Source: Stephania yunnanensis (lineage: Eukaryota; Streptophyta; Magnoliopsida; Ranunculales; Menispermaceae). From it: a stretch of DNA of 64,000 bases. Below are positions 43,420-55,440 of this stretch, piece by piece. The notes under the pieces were generated by a model that was given only the letters and a program-made list of their open reading frames with translations, made no database searches and had not been told where the DNA came from. A program made the translations under genes and the position numbers. Each line of letters begins with the position of its first letter. The first letter of the stretch is position 1. The stretch lies in the NCBI GenBank assembly GCA_039657365.1, contig CM077585.1, positions 42,595,772 through 42,659,771 of the forward strand. Reading direction: 5' to 3'.

Positions 43420-45080
43420 CTCGTGGCAAAAAAATACTCAAAATTGAGTATTTACATGCAATGATCGGATGCCGCACAGTTTGCCTCGATTTAAGCATTG
43501 CGCGGGGTAGAATAGGAGACAACATAGTTCAACCAATCAGGCGATGCCACGTCAGTGCCACGCATCACCTAACATCATAGCAGCAACCACGTGGTGTGTT
43601 TTCATTAGATACCAGCATGTCATCACAACCGGTTCAGCAAATGGGAGAGAGCCACGTCATGCTCAATCCCGCCAGCTTGCAAGCAAGGCAACAACTCAAC
43701 CAATCAGCAGTCGCCGCGTCTGCATCACGTTACATGTCACACACCAACGAACTCTTTCATGCTTCAGTTGCTCGATCTGCCTCGGGATGCGCATCCGCAC
43801 TGACTCCCAAATTCTCGGTCGATTCACGCGATTCTTCTTCGCCTATGGGTACGCCGTGTGGCTCGCTCTCGTCACGCCTGCGCATCATCGCAACTGTCTC
43901 CACTAATCAGACGGTGCCATGTGGCGCTCCACAGCACACCAGCGCATCACAAACAACTCACTCGACCAATCAGGAAGCGCTACCTCTACGCGACAGCAAG
44001 AAGCGAGCCAATAGCATTGTGATACGTAGTGGACTCCTATTTTCAAGACAAAAACAACCATACGATGCTCCTCAGCGCATGAGTCACCTCCCGAACCCCT
44101 AAAATTAGTTTCTCTCACCTCCCGAGATCAATTTTTAGTAGTTTTATATATATTAGGAACTTAGGTTTTATTATGAAGAATACTGATTATTATTATTTTA
44201 GCATCGACTTTCTTCGACGATGATGATCGGTTAATCAACTTCTTGCCTAGGTCAAAGGGGAAGCAAGTCAGGATGATGGATTCATGTCATATAATGTGAG
44301 ATCTATGATTTTATTATTTAATTTAATTTAATTTCTCCTATTTCATTGTTATTGATTTTAATGATTATGGTTTATATTTAGGGTATGTATATGGCCAATG
44401 CATGCTTTTAGGTGGACAATCTACACTTATTTGGACCTTTAGTATCCGTGTAATTCAACTTTTGGACCAACAAAGTGATAAACACTTACCCGTTTGCCGT
44501 CAAACCCTTTCGATTTTTGAGTGTGCAACAATTGAATCTATGTTAAATTGGGAGCGGATGCGATCCAGTTATTTAGGATTAATGTTCCCACAGATCCATA
44601 TTACTGCGGTTAGTGTGTTAAACCTGATTGGCGGATGTCTATGATTATACATCAATTAGAGAAATAGTTAGTGGCAGTCGTCCTAACTATCGAGATTAGA
44701 GAAATTAGGAATTTCTGGCAGATGTCGATTTTCTATAGCTAATCTAGGAGAATTTAAATTAATGACTTTTTGGGAAAGATAGAAGACCATGATTGCAATT
44801 GAATCTTGATTCTGATTTGTGGAATTGTAGACTTAGGTGTTACTTAGGTATTTATTTATTGTTTTCAAAATTAGTTTAGCTGTTTTATTTATTTAGTTTA
44901 GTTAGATTAGTTAGTTAGTTAAATTAATGTTTATTTTAAAACCCCCGATTTTCCATTTTTGTTGTTTTTAACCCAAGAAAAACTACCAATCTCTGTGGAA
45001 TCGACCCTTTGCCATTATTCTACAAAATAGTTGGTTTAAGAAACTTTATTTTATTGACGCGTTCGTGGCGCTTCAAGCAT
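43420..45080 (+). mobile_element. LTR-like block of Tat/Athila type
   Basis: Several features recur in plant Tat/Athila LTRs: a CCAATCAG and CCACGT-rich upstream part (43530-43990), TTTCTTCGACGATGATGAT (44210) followed by CTTGCCTAGGTCAAAGGGGA, a TAGAGAAATTAGGAATTTC tract (44697-44715), and near the end ATCTCTGTGGAATCGACCC (44991). Frames in the first part (43544-43906 and 43596-44102) overlap in two registers and show no domain, so I do not call proteins. Assignment is from pattern memory and is tentative. Confidence 0.4.
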
Positions 45081-45793
45081 GATCTCAAGAAATATGAGGA
45101 AAGATTAGAGATTTCTGGGGTTAATTTAATACAAGGTCATCAAACTTTACAGTTTGTAACACTTTGGTCACAAGTTACGTTTGTACCAAATAAATCACTC
45201 GAATTTGTAAATTGTTTCAATAAAATCACTTTAGTGCTCAGTTTGATAAATAATTTAATTATGGACTAATTTACCCTTTGTATTAAAAAAGAGGTAAAAG
45301 GTAGGAGTGGTAGAGTTGAAAAGGAGGGAGGAGAGGAGGCGATGGTTCAAGACTATAGATGGAAGCGGGGGTAAAAGGGCAGTTGTGTGGATGGACGAAG
45401 TAGTGATGGCAGAGGTAGGGTAATTCGATTATTCGAGAAGTTGCAATTGAGGGATTGAGAAACATAGAGCATCCTAGCTAGATGTGTGCGTACAATTAGA
45501 TTCAAAGAATTAAATCATTGGTTCTACAGTTTCAAAGTTCAAAAAGGTGATCTCCATGTTGAGCCACACCGGGTACCCTAGGTCCCGCTGACGCCAATGT
45601 CTTCATTTGCTGCCGGCGGCGGCGGTCCTGCTCCTTATCCGTCTTCACGGCCCATGTCTTCACCCTTACTTCATTGCTGCCACCACCATTTTCTCCCTCC
45701 ACAAAACTACCCCTTTACCCCCATGACCATCTCTGGCCTTTAAACATCCCCTCCTCTTCCCTCCCCTCCTACTTCGCCACTCCTAACAGTTCG
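45081..45793. other. No gene recognised; short Gly/Ser/Pro frame
   Basis: AT-rich to 45290, then a G-rich stretch. A short open frame from ATG 45597 (SSFAAGGGGPAPYPSS then Cys/His/Pro-rich, stop near 45743) is too short to name. It may be a cut-off exon, because the sequence is interrupted by the Copia 3 LTR at 45794. Confidence 0.4.
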
Positions 45794-47194
45794 TGTTGAG
45801 TTTTGGGGTTCATACGCCGGGGAAATTACAAAATAATTTTGACAAAAACCCCCAACAGGATCCGAATCTAATTCCATTAAAAACGTTTAAACCATGAAAA
45901 TTTAATCATACCTCAGTCGCAATATACATTTCTGAAGGTTGATCGATCTCTAAAGCGCTATCAACGACGAACGCCCTCTACCAGTAGTCTACAAACGAAC
46001 GGCAGCCGAGATTCGAAGTGCTAGCTTCGAGAGAATACCAAATCCTTTTTGTTTATCTCCAAAACGATCCAGAGCGTACCAGAAAACCATAATTTGTTTT
46101 TGAAACGAAAATAAAGTTTCGGCTCTTAATATTTCATATGTGTGTTTTAACTTAAACGTCTATTTATACAACCCTTGTATATAGACGGTCAAGTAAATTA
46201 CACATATACCCATACTTAAAGAAGTATAAGTGTAATACACCACAAAGACATTTCTGTCATTAATTTTATCATATAAATTTTATCATATAAAATTCGTTTT
46301 TCTGAACCATCTTAAAATCTCGCAAAACTATTCTTAGTGTGCGACCCAATAAGCTCATATAACGTTGGCAGTGTACCAAAACACATTTTGGTATACAAGT
46401 CATACGCGACCTCTAGCAAGACATTATGACTACCCAAGTTGTACGAATATTAAATCGATATAACCTAATCAATAGTGTATATAACATCATTTTGTCACAC
46501 GATATCCTTTTGATCAAACATAAGACATGGAATTGTCACCCAACATGTTCAATCGTACTAGTCTCGATCTCTAAGTAGACTGAAAACATCTAAGTGACAT
46601 TGATCAATATCAATTCACTTAGACTAGGCATTTTAACAGTCTAACACATAGATGGATCCACTATATATCTCTTTTTATATGAGAGGTACATTCTATCTCG
46701 ATTACATAACTTCATCACATTGCTCACACAGTAACCAATCACAACCTTTATAATCATCCGATTAAAGACAACGTTTGATTGTGTCAAATCACTGTGTTCC
46801 TAATGTTGGAGTCTCTAGTAATCTAAAGTCAGAGGACTAAAAAATATACCTATCATGAGAAACAACTATGACTTAATCCATGTGATGTTCTCATATGGAA
46901 TTCGGTCCGGTACTTTGTTCCTTAACAAGTGCTCGTGATCTTGATTCGTCTCCCTATACGTATAATCATCATATGATCATCAATCAAGACTCACACTAGT
47001 CTTAATTCATTATAGTTCCCAAGTATAATGATCGACTATGGACATTTAGGATATTTCGTAAATACCCATAGATCTTATTATAATGTAAACATGCAAATTA
47101 ATTATAATAAACAACAAATGAAATCCTCTATTTTATTAACTAAAAGTATTTATAAAGACGGTTAGTGGATTGACCTAGGGCACATGTCCCAACA
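45794..47194 (-). repeat. Copia 3 LTR
   Basis: Same family as the LTRs of Copia 1 and 2, starting TGTTGAGTTTTGG and ending GACATGTGCC-like in complement. More diverged, with small duplications such as ATAAATTTTATCAT near 46270. Confidence 0.92.
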
Positions 47195-47207
47195 TCTCCC
47201 ACTTGCA

Positions 47208-48573
47208 CTAGGGCCAATCATACATGCATCTAATGCCTAATGATCTAACATGACCATCACGGTTTGCTTGTGGAAGATCTTTTGTCAATGAAATAGCAAC
47301 GTTGTCTTCAGTAGGTACTCTGTAAATCTTCACGTCTTCCCTCTCAACAATTTCTCTGATGAGATGAAAACGCCTGAGTATATGTTTGGATCTGTGGTGT
47401 GATCTAGGTTCCTTGGCCTGTGCTATTGCCCCGTTATTGTCACAATACAAACAAACGGGGTTAGCAATACTTGGAACCACACCTAGTTCGAAATGAATTT
47501 TTTGATCTAAAGCGCCTCCTTTCTTGCATCGAACGCCGCAATATACTCAACTTAAGTAGTAGAATCGCACGATCTATTGCTGAGACTTTTTCTTCATCGC
47601 ACCCCCATTCAAAGTAAACACATATCAGATGCGATCTAAAATCATCTATATCAGTTTGAAAACTTGCATATGTGTAACCATTTACAACTAGATCATTTTC
47701 AAAACCTCCATAGACCTAGAACACTTCCTTAATCATTTTTAAGTATTTAAGAATGCTCTTTACTGCTATCCAGTGACTCTCACCAGGATCTGACTGATAT
47801 CTGCTTGTAGTGCTCAAAGCATATGATACATCAGGTCGAGTACATAGCATGACATACATGATAGATCCAATAGCTAATGCATATGGAATCTTATTCATAC
47901 GATCTCGCTAATCATTTGTCTTAGGACATTGAATCTTGCCGAGACTTATGCCATGAGACATAGGCAACAATCCTCTTTTAGAGTCTTGCAAACTGAACCT
48001 ATTCAGCACCTTATCTGTGTAAGCACTCTGAATTAAACCGATTAGCCTCTTATATCTATCCTTATAGATCCTTATCCCTAGGATATATGCTGCATCTCCT
48101 AAGTCTTTCATTGAGAAACACTTCCCTAACCATGACTTGACATTCTGCAATGTTGGGATGTCATTTCCAATGAGTAATATATCATCAATATAAAGTACCA
48201 AAAAAACAACTACACTCCCACTGACCTTCTTGTATACACAAGACTCATCTTCGTTTTTAATAAAACCAAAATCCTTGATTGCTTCATCAAAACAAAGATT
48301 CCAACTCCGAGAAGCTTGCTTTAATCCATAAATGGATCTTTGAAGCTTGCATACCTTCCTAGAATTCTCAAGATGTACAAAACCTTCAAATTGTGTCATA
48401 TACACGTCCTCAAGCAACTTTCCATTAAGAAATGTTGCTTTTACATCCATTTGCCATATCTCATAGTCATAATATGCAACAATGGCAATTAGAATTCTTA
48501 TGAATTTAAGCATGGCTACTGGCGAAAAAGTTTCATCATAATCAACACCTGAAGTCTGCCTGAAACCATTTGC
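47208..48573 (-). pseudogene. Copia 3 partial pol (RT and RNase H)
   Basis: Minus-strand RT from AVAMLKFIRILIAIVAYYDYE (near 48510) through QMDVKATFLNGKLLEDVYM, RSIYGLKQASRSWNLCFDEA and LYIDDILLIGND. Here the catalytic box is YIDD rather than YVDD. It continues through KDLGDAAYILGIRIYKDR to a frame break at 47908. The next frame has RPDVSYALSTTSRYQSDPGE (about 47830), and RNase H follows with LYCDNNGAIAQAKEP. It retains the RT segment that Copia 1 has lost, so that deletion is private to Copia 1. The element stops before the integrase, so the gag/protease region cannot be examined. Confidence 0.9.
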
Positions 48574-50152
48574 CTAGACCTGGCAAGAAAGTCATCGCTC
48601 TCCCAGTACTCCAAGTATTTCCTCCACTCTTTATTTGTAACAAAGTCTGACTGGAGACAATTCTTCTTCAACTTATGCATCAATGCATTATTGGTATTTG
48701 TAATATGTGTAAAATGATTACATCAAATATTAAACCTAATATGTGCAAACTACTCTTCTCTTGTTTATACATTTTGCTCGTTACTTTCACTGGATTCCTG
48801 GATTTAGTGCGGTTCTTTTCCTTGCTTTACTTGTCAATAAGAAAAAATGTTGGATTGATTGTTCTTCAAATTTGTCCACACATTTAAACTTGGTGATCTA
48901 TATGTTCACGATCCCATTGAGCAAAATCTTGAACCATGTCTGCATCAATGAGAAGAACAAATGATCAGAGATGAAGAAGATTCAAGTCCCATTTTTCCCT
49001 ATGTTTTTATTTACTATTCCCTCTAAAGTGAAAAAAAAAAAAGAAGAAAAAAAATCAATCTAATTACCAAAACCCCATCAAGAGAGAGTGATTCTTGAAT
49101 GTAAATTAAAGACTCAATTTAGTCGCCTCAGATCCTTCACCCCCTCATCATCTTCATAAACATTGTACAGTTGGGACTCATTTAGTACACAAACTCAATA
49201 TACAGAAAAAAAAAATACCAAAGAGTAAAATAAGCCTCTCAAAGAAAAATCAAAAGGGCCAAAAAAGACCAGATAACAAAAGAAAAAAATTGAAAAAATA
49301 AAACGCACCAAATCATGAACACTAGCCTCCGAAATCATTATCAATTGAAAAATTGAAAAATTAAAAGGGCCAAAAAAGACCAAAGAACCAAAGAAAAAAA
49401 TTGAAAAAAAAACACACCAAATCATAAACACTAGCTTCAAAGCTAGTAGGAAGAATCGCAACCTCCGAAACCATCTTCAATTTATCATTAAAGGCATACC
49501 CAGCACCACAATCCTCTGAGTTGTGGAGCAACAATTCAATCGATTAACAAACAAACTTACCTAACAAATTCAACAACAACACAAACTGATCAGCAACAAT
49601 GGCTGATTCACGAAAGACTAGAGAGAGGCAGTGATGGACACGAGGGCTCTGGCGGCTACGGCAATAGCAACGTTGTTGACGGAGGCGAGTGAGAGAGATG
49701 GAGAGCTTGATAGAGATGGACAGCCACAAAGAGCATGCGACAGCGACATTGTGCACACGAGGGCTCCGGCGGCAACGACAACGGCATTGACAGAGGCGAG
49801 AGGGTTAGGGCTGGGGCTCTGCGAATGTGGGAGAAGATGATCTGTTCACACGAATGAGAAAGGAGACAAACGTGTGGGCCTAGCAAAATCAAGAGTTTAA
49901 TAAATTCACAGTGTGAATCTCAAGGCATAATGAGCGGTTATAAAGAACTTGAGTGTGTGCACTTTTGGCCGCGAATTTGGGGCAACTTTTTTAGCAACGG
50001 AATTTAAATTCCATCACTATTCCATCTCTGACTGGTCAAAAGATGATCAAACGATTTCCCCTATATTCCGTTTGTATTTTCTTAATAATTGGCAACATAA
50101 TAAGATTCTATTGTTATTTCTATTTTTAATTCATTGCTTTTTTTTGTAGTGG
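48574..50152 (-). mobile_element. CACTA remnant with Transposase_24 fragment
   Basis: Reading leftwards from 50152, the sequence begins CACTACAAAAAAAAGC, a CACTA terminus, with no intact gene behind it. A GC-rich leader-like block with a tandem duplication (49630-49830) follows, then AT-rich DNA with a 111-bp tandem duplication (49252 and 49363). Finally there is coding sequence near 48670-48577 for SDFVTNKEWRKYLEYWES and DDFLARS, typical of Transposase_24 proteins. The element is cut at 48573 by Copia 3, so the second terminus and the TSD are missing. The frame MVQDFAQWDREHIDHQV (about 48935 leftwards) may be another exon. Confidence 0.6.
49252..49445. repeat. 111-bp tandem duplication
   Basis: AAAAGGGCCAAAAAAGACC occurs at 49252 and 49363, followed in both by an AAGAAAAAAATTGAAAAAA-type tract, a CACCAAATCAT block and AACACTAGC. 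Confidence 0.85.
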
Positions 50153-50288
50153 ATGAATAATAGGAGTTGGGAATGTGCCAAAGCACATTAAGAAGGGGAA
50201 TGTAAGGAAAGTTTATTGAATGTAGCAACATTTTCTAGTTGTTTCATTATACTCGACTATTCAATAGGGTGAGATAAACAAACTTAAG

Positions 50289-50539
50289 GTGGCTTGTTTA
50301 TACACAATTATAAAGAATGAGAGGATTAATGCTGTGGAGATCATTTATAAGAACTTGAGGAAGTCAATTATGACTGAGAGAGACAACAAGTTGTCGTTTC
50401 CAGCCCTCCTAGCCCAAATGTGCTTGAAGGCTGGAGTGAGATTGACCCAAGACAAAGAACTTGATATAGAAGCCCGAGCAGTCATAAATGAGGAGTTTAT
50501 GTTAACTTTGAAATCACCAACTGGATATAAGGACTTTAA

Positions 50540-50588
<49 letters not shown>

Positions 50589-50654
50589 CCGAGAGGGATA
50601 GATTTTGTAGCATCCCCTATCCCAATTAGGGCAATATCCAGCTTGAAACCCTGA
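50289..50654 (+). pseudogene. Plant-transposon-protein-like fragment
   Basis: An open frame of 121 codons whose first part (LYTIIKNERINAVEIIYKNL, then KLSFPALLAQMCLKAGVRL) resembles the putative plant transposon protein domain often found next to retroelement gag genes: a long helix followed by FPxLIxxLCxxAGV. The remainder is a GA microsatellite read as Glu-Arg repeats (50545-50590). The frame lacks any further domain. The call is from pattern memory only. Confidence 0.4.
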
Positions 50655-50940
50655 CTAAGCCCCTGTACACCAGTCATACTCAATTAGAGTAATAATACAA
50701 CTATCCTTAATACTTGATGATCACAATACAATGTATCGTATATCGAATAAATAATTGAAAATGCAGCGAAATTAAAACTTTTTCAATAATACAAATGATA
50801 TATTACAATATACTAGTCATAGTCCAAAATCGGTATCAACCTCGGTTGTAAAATCATATCCCAATCTTGTTTATTACAAAATAGTAATTCAATACAATAT
50901 ATAAAACAATAGAGAAATCAATTCACTGTAGAGAATACTA
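50606..50940 (-). mobile_element. Older LTR relic, left part (minus)
   Basis: Starts TGTAGCATCCCCTATCCC, the complement of a chromovirus-like LTR 3' end, and contains TGCAGCGAAATT (compare GCGGAAGCAATT in the other minus LTR). Split by the Gypsy element at 50940. The remainder is probably 61591-62190. Confidence 0.42.
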
Positions 50941-53907
50941 TGTCACAACCCGAATTGATCTAACCCTCGTTTTAATTCCTTAATTAGGATCACCGACCTT
51001 TGACGTGGGACCTACACCATGATACGTGCACCAACCGAGGCACGTGGCCGAGGTATATTGTATTTTTGTGTTGATGTATACCTGGTGTTATGTATTGTAT
51101 AGACTTACTAAGTCGGTTTGTACAGTTGTAGGCGTCGAGACGAGAGGGGGCGCACCTCGAGTTGCGTGCGAGCTGAGGAACCGGGTAGTTAGCATTTTGG
51201 TAAGTCTTATTTAATATTAATATGAATTTAGGAATTATTTATAAGCCTATGGTTGTGTTTATTAATGTAAATCAAATTAAAGTCCTATAGTTTTGGTTTA
51301 AAAATCTACAACACTTAAACTTACATCGGGATACACACTAACACACACTCTCATAATATGTGTGTCAATATGTTGTGTTAGTGAGCTGGAATTAGTGGTT
51401 TAGTAGGAGTGAATGAGAGCCACAAGAGGTCATGGAGATGGGTGGTACACATTAGATGAAAACTCAAACATATATAAACCCACCTTAGTGAATTTTTCTC
51501 ATTTTGTATGTTGGAAACAAAGGAAATAAAATACAGAGCTACTGGAAATCTAGTAATTGCTGGAAAGTTAAGAGTTTGAAGGGGTGTTTTCATCATCAAG
51601 AGTTGGAGAATCAAACACCCAACAATAACTACAACCTAGGTAATATTAATGTGTTCTTCAATTTCATACATCAAAATTAGGGGTTTGGGGTTTTAAATCA
51701 TAAGGTTTTCAATTATAAACTATTTCTAAGTCTAGTCTCACTGATTTTAAGCATTTAACACATTCAAATTAAATCTCAAGTCTCTTTTTCAGATTTTTCA
51801 AGTTTTTGCTAAAAGTTAGGTTTTCAAAGAATGAAACTGATTTTGTGAAAATCAGCCACGTTAAGTTGTTTGTTTGCAAAATCTAATCCCATTTTCTAAA
51901 TCCTTGTCGGAAAACACTAGGGATAGCACTAGTGCCTTCAAATTTCAGTATCAAAAATTAATGTTATGAATTTTTCCAAGTTTGTATGTTTTTGAACAAA
52001 TGCATGACATGCATGTTGAAACCCATTGATTTTGATGAATTGCGAGTTTCAACTGCGAGAATTTTACTGCAAAATTTCGGCCTCTAATTGCAAATTTTGG
52101 CTGCGAGAATTGAATAATTTTGATATTTTGAATTGCAGTTTCACAGATGCAAAATTCTGGCCTTCAGAATTGCAAAATTCTAACCAGCAGAATTGAAGAA
52201 TTTTGATATTTTGAATTGCAGTTTCATTATAGAATTCTGCCAGAAAAATTTTGGCCTACAGAATTACAAATTTCTGGCCTACATAACTGCAAATTTATGG
52301 CCACCAGAATTGAAGAATTTCGATATTTTGAATTGCTGTTTCACTGGCCTGCAGAATTGCAAAATTCGGCAATACTAATTGCATTTCACTGCAAAACATA
52401 TAATCTAACTTAGACCCATTAACTAAGTCTAACACCTTAACTCGACCTAGACTCATACTAAATAGTCTAAATACACTCTAAGACATACTTAATCATACCA
52501 GGAACTTAAGGAAGGTTCTCGGGAGTTCGGGTGCACGAATTGGAGTGTCGGGAGGTCGGATTTGGCTAGGGGATTTATGTGATAAGTGAGTATACCCAAT
52601 GACAACTTTACTTGGTATTTCATTTCTATTAATTTTTGTCCTTGCATAGTCATTTCGACTATTTTTTCTTTGTATTCTTATATCATGTGTTCTTTGTGTC
52701 TATGCTCACTTGATGAGTCTAATTTGCAAGATATCCATTCATTTGATTTGATTCATTGATTCTATCACGTGCTATGTCTATTCTTTTTGTTTTAAATGTG
52801 GATTGAATGATAAATAGCATGCTATTAGGCTAGTGAATATCTTATAAATGTTTAAGAGGACTTTTATTCCTTATTTGTTTAGGTGTGTAGATGTGCTTAT
52901 GCCATGACAATCCATACTTGGTATTTCTTGAAATTTTAAAAAATAGTTTTCGCATTTAGGTCATGTACTCGATCGAGGTGTGTGTGACTCATGGGGTTAG
53001 AGTCCCTGGGGATGTTGGCACATGGTACCTGACATTGTATAACACTCGGGGCTGGAGTCCCTGAGGTGGTCTACACAACGGGGTTAGAGTCCCTGGTAAC
53101 ATTTGGGTTAGAGTCCCTTGTGCTATATGATTATTGAGTCGGAGTGGCACGTTACTCCAGACTAAACCTAAATCACCGCTACTTAGCCTAGTGGCAGTAT
53201 CACTTGTTTAACTTTGGTATTTACTCGTATATGATTTATTTTCAAGTTTTCCCATTTCTATGCTTTCAAATACCATTTGAATATTAGGAAATGCAAAATT
53301 AAACTTGTCATCGGGGATTACTGTTTTATTCATATACTCACCTTCCTTTTTATGACGGTGGGTGCAGAGTCGTCTACCAGCAGGCCGGGCAAGGAGAAGA
53401 TCGGCGACTATCCTTGAGCCCACAGGGCGTCACTGCATCGATTATATGTCTTCTTTTGGTATTTTGATTGTATATGTTATATATGTCTTTCAAATACTAT
53501 TTGGGTTGTATATTGGGTTGAGCGTTAGTTTCCCCGACCTGACATAGAATATTTAACTGTTTCACTGCATTTTGAGGACTTTATTTATGTGATGTCATTT
53601 CCTGATTTTCCACACTTAGGATTTTATAAATTGCTTCCGCATAATTATGGATTCCGCGTAAACTACTAATTTCTTCCACATAACCAATAAGACTTCTGCT
53701 AAATAATTAATTTAATAAAAAGTTTTAATTAACTCTAAATTTTATAAACTAGTAGGACTAGCGTATTACTTATCCTGGACACGAGAAAAGATGCGTTTAA
53801 GTAGTAAAGGCCGACTAATACATAGTTAAGTCCTGCGTGGATAGGATTAGGGCTTAAATACTGGATTAGGCCGAGCGGTACCCTAGATTAGGAAACAGGC
53901 CGTCACA
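50941..53907 (+). repeat. Chromovirus 5' LTR
   Basis: 2967 bases. TATATAAA at 51471 is the probable promoter. It contains a block of short imperfect repeats around TTTTGAATTGCAGTTTCAC (52020-52390) and a fourfold GGGTTAGAGTCCCTGG repeat (52995-53120). Confidence 0.95.
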
Positions 53908-53908
53908 G

Positions 53909-53923
53909 TTGGTATCAGAGCCC
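53909..53923 (+). promoter_or_regulatory. Chromovirus primer-binding site
   Basis: TTGGTATCAGAGCCC after the 5' LTR. Complementary to the tRNA-iMet 3' end. Confidence 0.88.
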
Positions 53924-54122
53924 CAGGTTATTAGAACCTTAGGGATAAATAAAAAAAGACAAACCTTAGAAGTGGAAACCAGAAGATCCTTGCCTAGAAA
54001 ATATTTTTTGGGGAATTAAGTGAAGGTGAGCCGAGGTGTTTTCTTTATATACATGTTAATTGCTATATGTATATGAATACAAGATACGTCCCATAATAGT
54101 TGATTCGCATACAATTATCAAC

Positions 54123-55440
54123 ATGCAGACACCGATGGAAGATTCGCGTGATGCCGGAGACAGTGGAGCCAGCGGCAGTCAACCTTCCACCGTATCAGTT
54201 GATGATTTTCAAAGGTTGTCTGACCGGATGACTGCTCTGGAGCGATAGATCGCCGAGTTCATCGCCTACATGTCGGTACAGATGACTGCACTAGTTTCGA
54301 CCGCCCCGTCACCACAGCTACTACTACAGCACCCTCGACCACAGAGACTCCTACTGCACCAGCCACTACTACTACCGCAGAGGCACGAGCACCAGTACCA
54401 CCCCATAGAGCCAGTGGCAGTGCGTCCACTAGCACTACCGGTCGTCACGGTACCGGCAGCCGAAGCAGTAGTAGACATACCCATACTCGCTATATTTGAG
54501 ATCACTAGCTTGTCAAGGGACGCCAAGCTAGCGAAGGAGTTCATTAGACCCAGGTCGATGTGTTTTTTAGGAAAGAAGGACTACGACAAGATCGAGAAGT
54601 GGATCCTATCGTAGGAGAATGTGCATATACTACTGGGTATTAGGGACAGACTCCAGCCACTTCTTTCATACTACACCCTGGATAAAGGTGATGATGTTTG
54701 GTGGCACATTACAATGGCGAGCCGAGGCGGTTTCACATCATGGGCATACTTCAAAGTGGAGTTCTTTAAGCAGTATTTTCGGCTTCGATGTTGCAGAGGT
54801 TGCAGAAGAAGTTTATGAGCTTTAGATAGGCCGAGGGGGAGATAGTGATGATGTACCGCGACCGATATGGTTACATGAGGCAGTTCTCGGGAGACTTGGT
54901 GAAGGATGACGCAGATGATGCCTTCTAATTTGGAGATGGACTAAGGCCAAATATAGCTAGATACGTCGCTGACACCGGGGCCTGAACTGTGCAGGAGATC
55001 TATGAGAGAGCACTCGCCCAAAAGACTTATGCATTGGGCAGAGAGGAGGTGAGCGCAGCAGAGGGTTACTATTAGGGTTCAAACTACGACAAGAAGCAGA
55101 GGGGTAAGGGACAAAGGAGAGGGACCAAGGGTCCACAGAGGGGTGGGGCACCTATTGCCCCTATTTCAGCAGTGCCCTACGCACCTCACCTTGCACCCAT
55201 ACAGACATATGGCAGAGCTCCCTTGCCACCTCCCACCTTACAAGCATTGCTAATTCCATCGGCACCGCGACAACAACAACTGCAAGGTGGCCGAGATAGA
55301 GTTAGAGGCCGGGATGGAACACGACAAGGTCAGCGACAATTATAGGGACAGGCACAACAGGCAGGGCGGCGTGGTCATATCACTTGCTGGAGATGTGGTC
55401 AAGTGGGACACATGTCTAGGGAGTGCACACAGCCGACAAC
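54123..55440 (+). pseudogene. Chromovirus gag
   Basis: Starts at MQTPMEDSRDAGDSG (54123). A coiled-coil-like VDDFQRLSDRMTALER is followed by a stop. A Pro/Thr/Gln-rich linker precedes the capsid-type retrotrans_gag domain (DAKLAKEFIRPRSMCF, DDVWWHITMASRGG, a stop, then frame changes near 54610 and 54790, QFSGDLVKDDADDAF). The nucleocapsid zinc knuckle CWRCGQVGHMSREC (55385-55426) is intact with all four metal ligands. The protein would assemble the capsid and bind RNA. At least four stops or frameshifts interrupt it. Confidence 0.9.

Larger units (their letters stand above)
45794..48573 (-). mobile_element. Copia element 3, 5'-truncated, minus strand
   Basis: One LTR (45794-47194, 1401 bases), the purine tract (47195-47204) and the 3' half of pol only. 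No second LTR is present, and no TSD can be matched. Homology to the full-length copies ends abruptly at 48573 within the RT region, beside unrelated CACTA-derived sequence. Confidence 0.92.

Noticed and set aside
43544..44102. Two overlapping frames of 120 and 168 codons
   Set aside because: They share the same DNA in different registers, have no recognised domain, and sit in an LTR-like region with repeated CCAATCAG motifs.
49195..49461. Minus-strand Phe-rich frame resembling a membrane protein
   Set aside because: The hydrophobicity arises from A-rich tandem duplication sequence on the plus strand. The repeat of 111 bases explains the repeated FGSLVFFGPF-like segments.
50345..50683. Minus-strand frame with a Ser-Leu repeat
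   Set aside because: It is the complement of the GA microsatellite that reads Glu-Arg on the plus strand.
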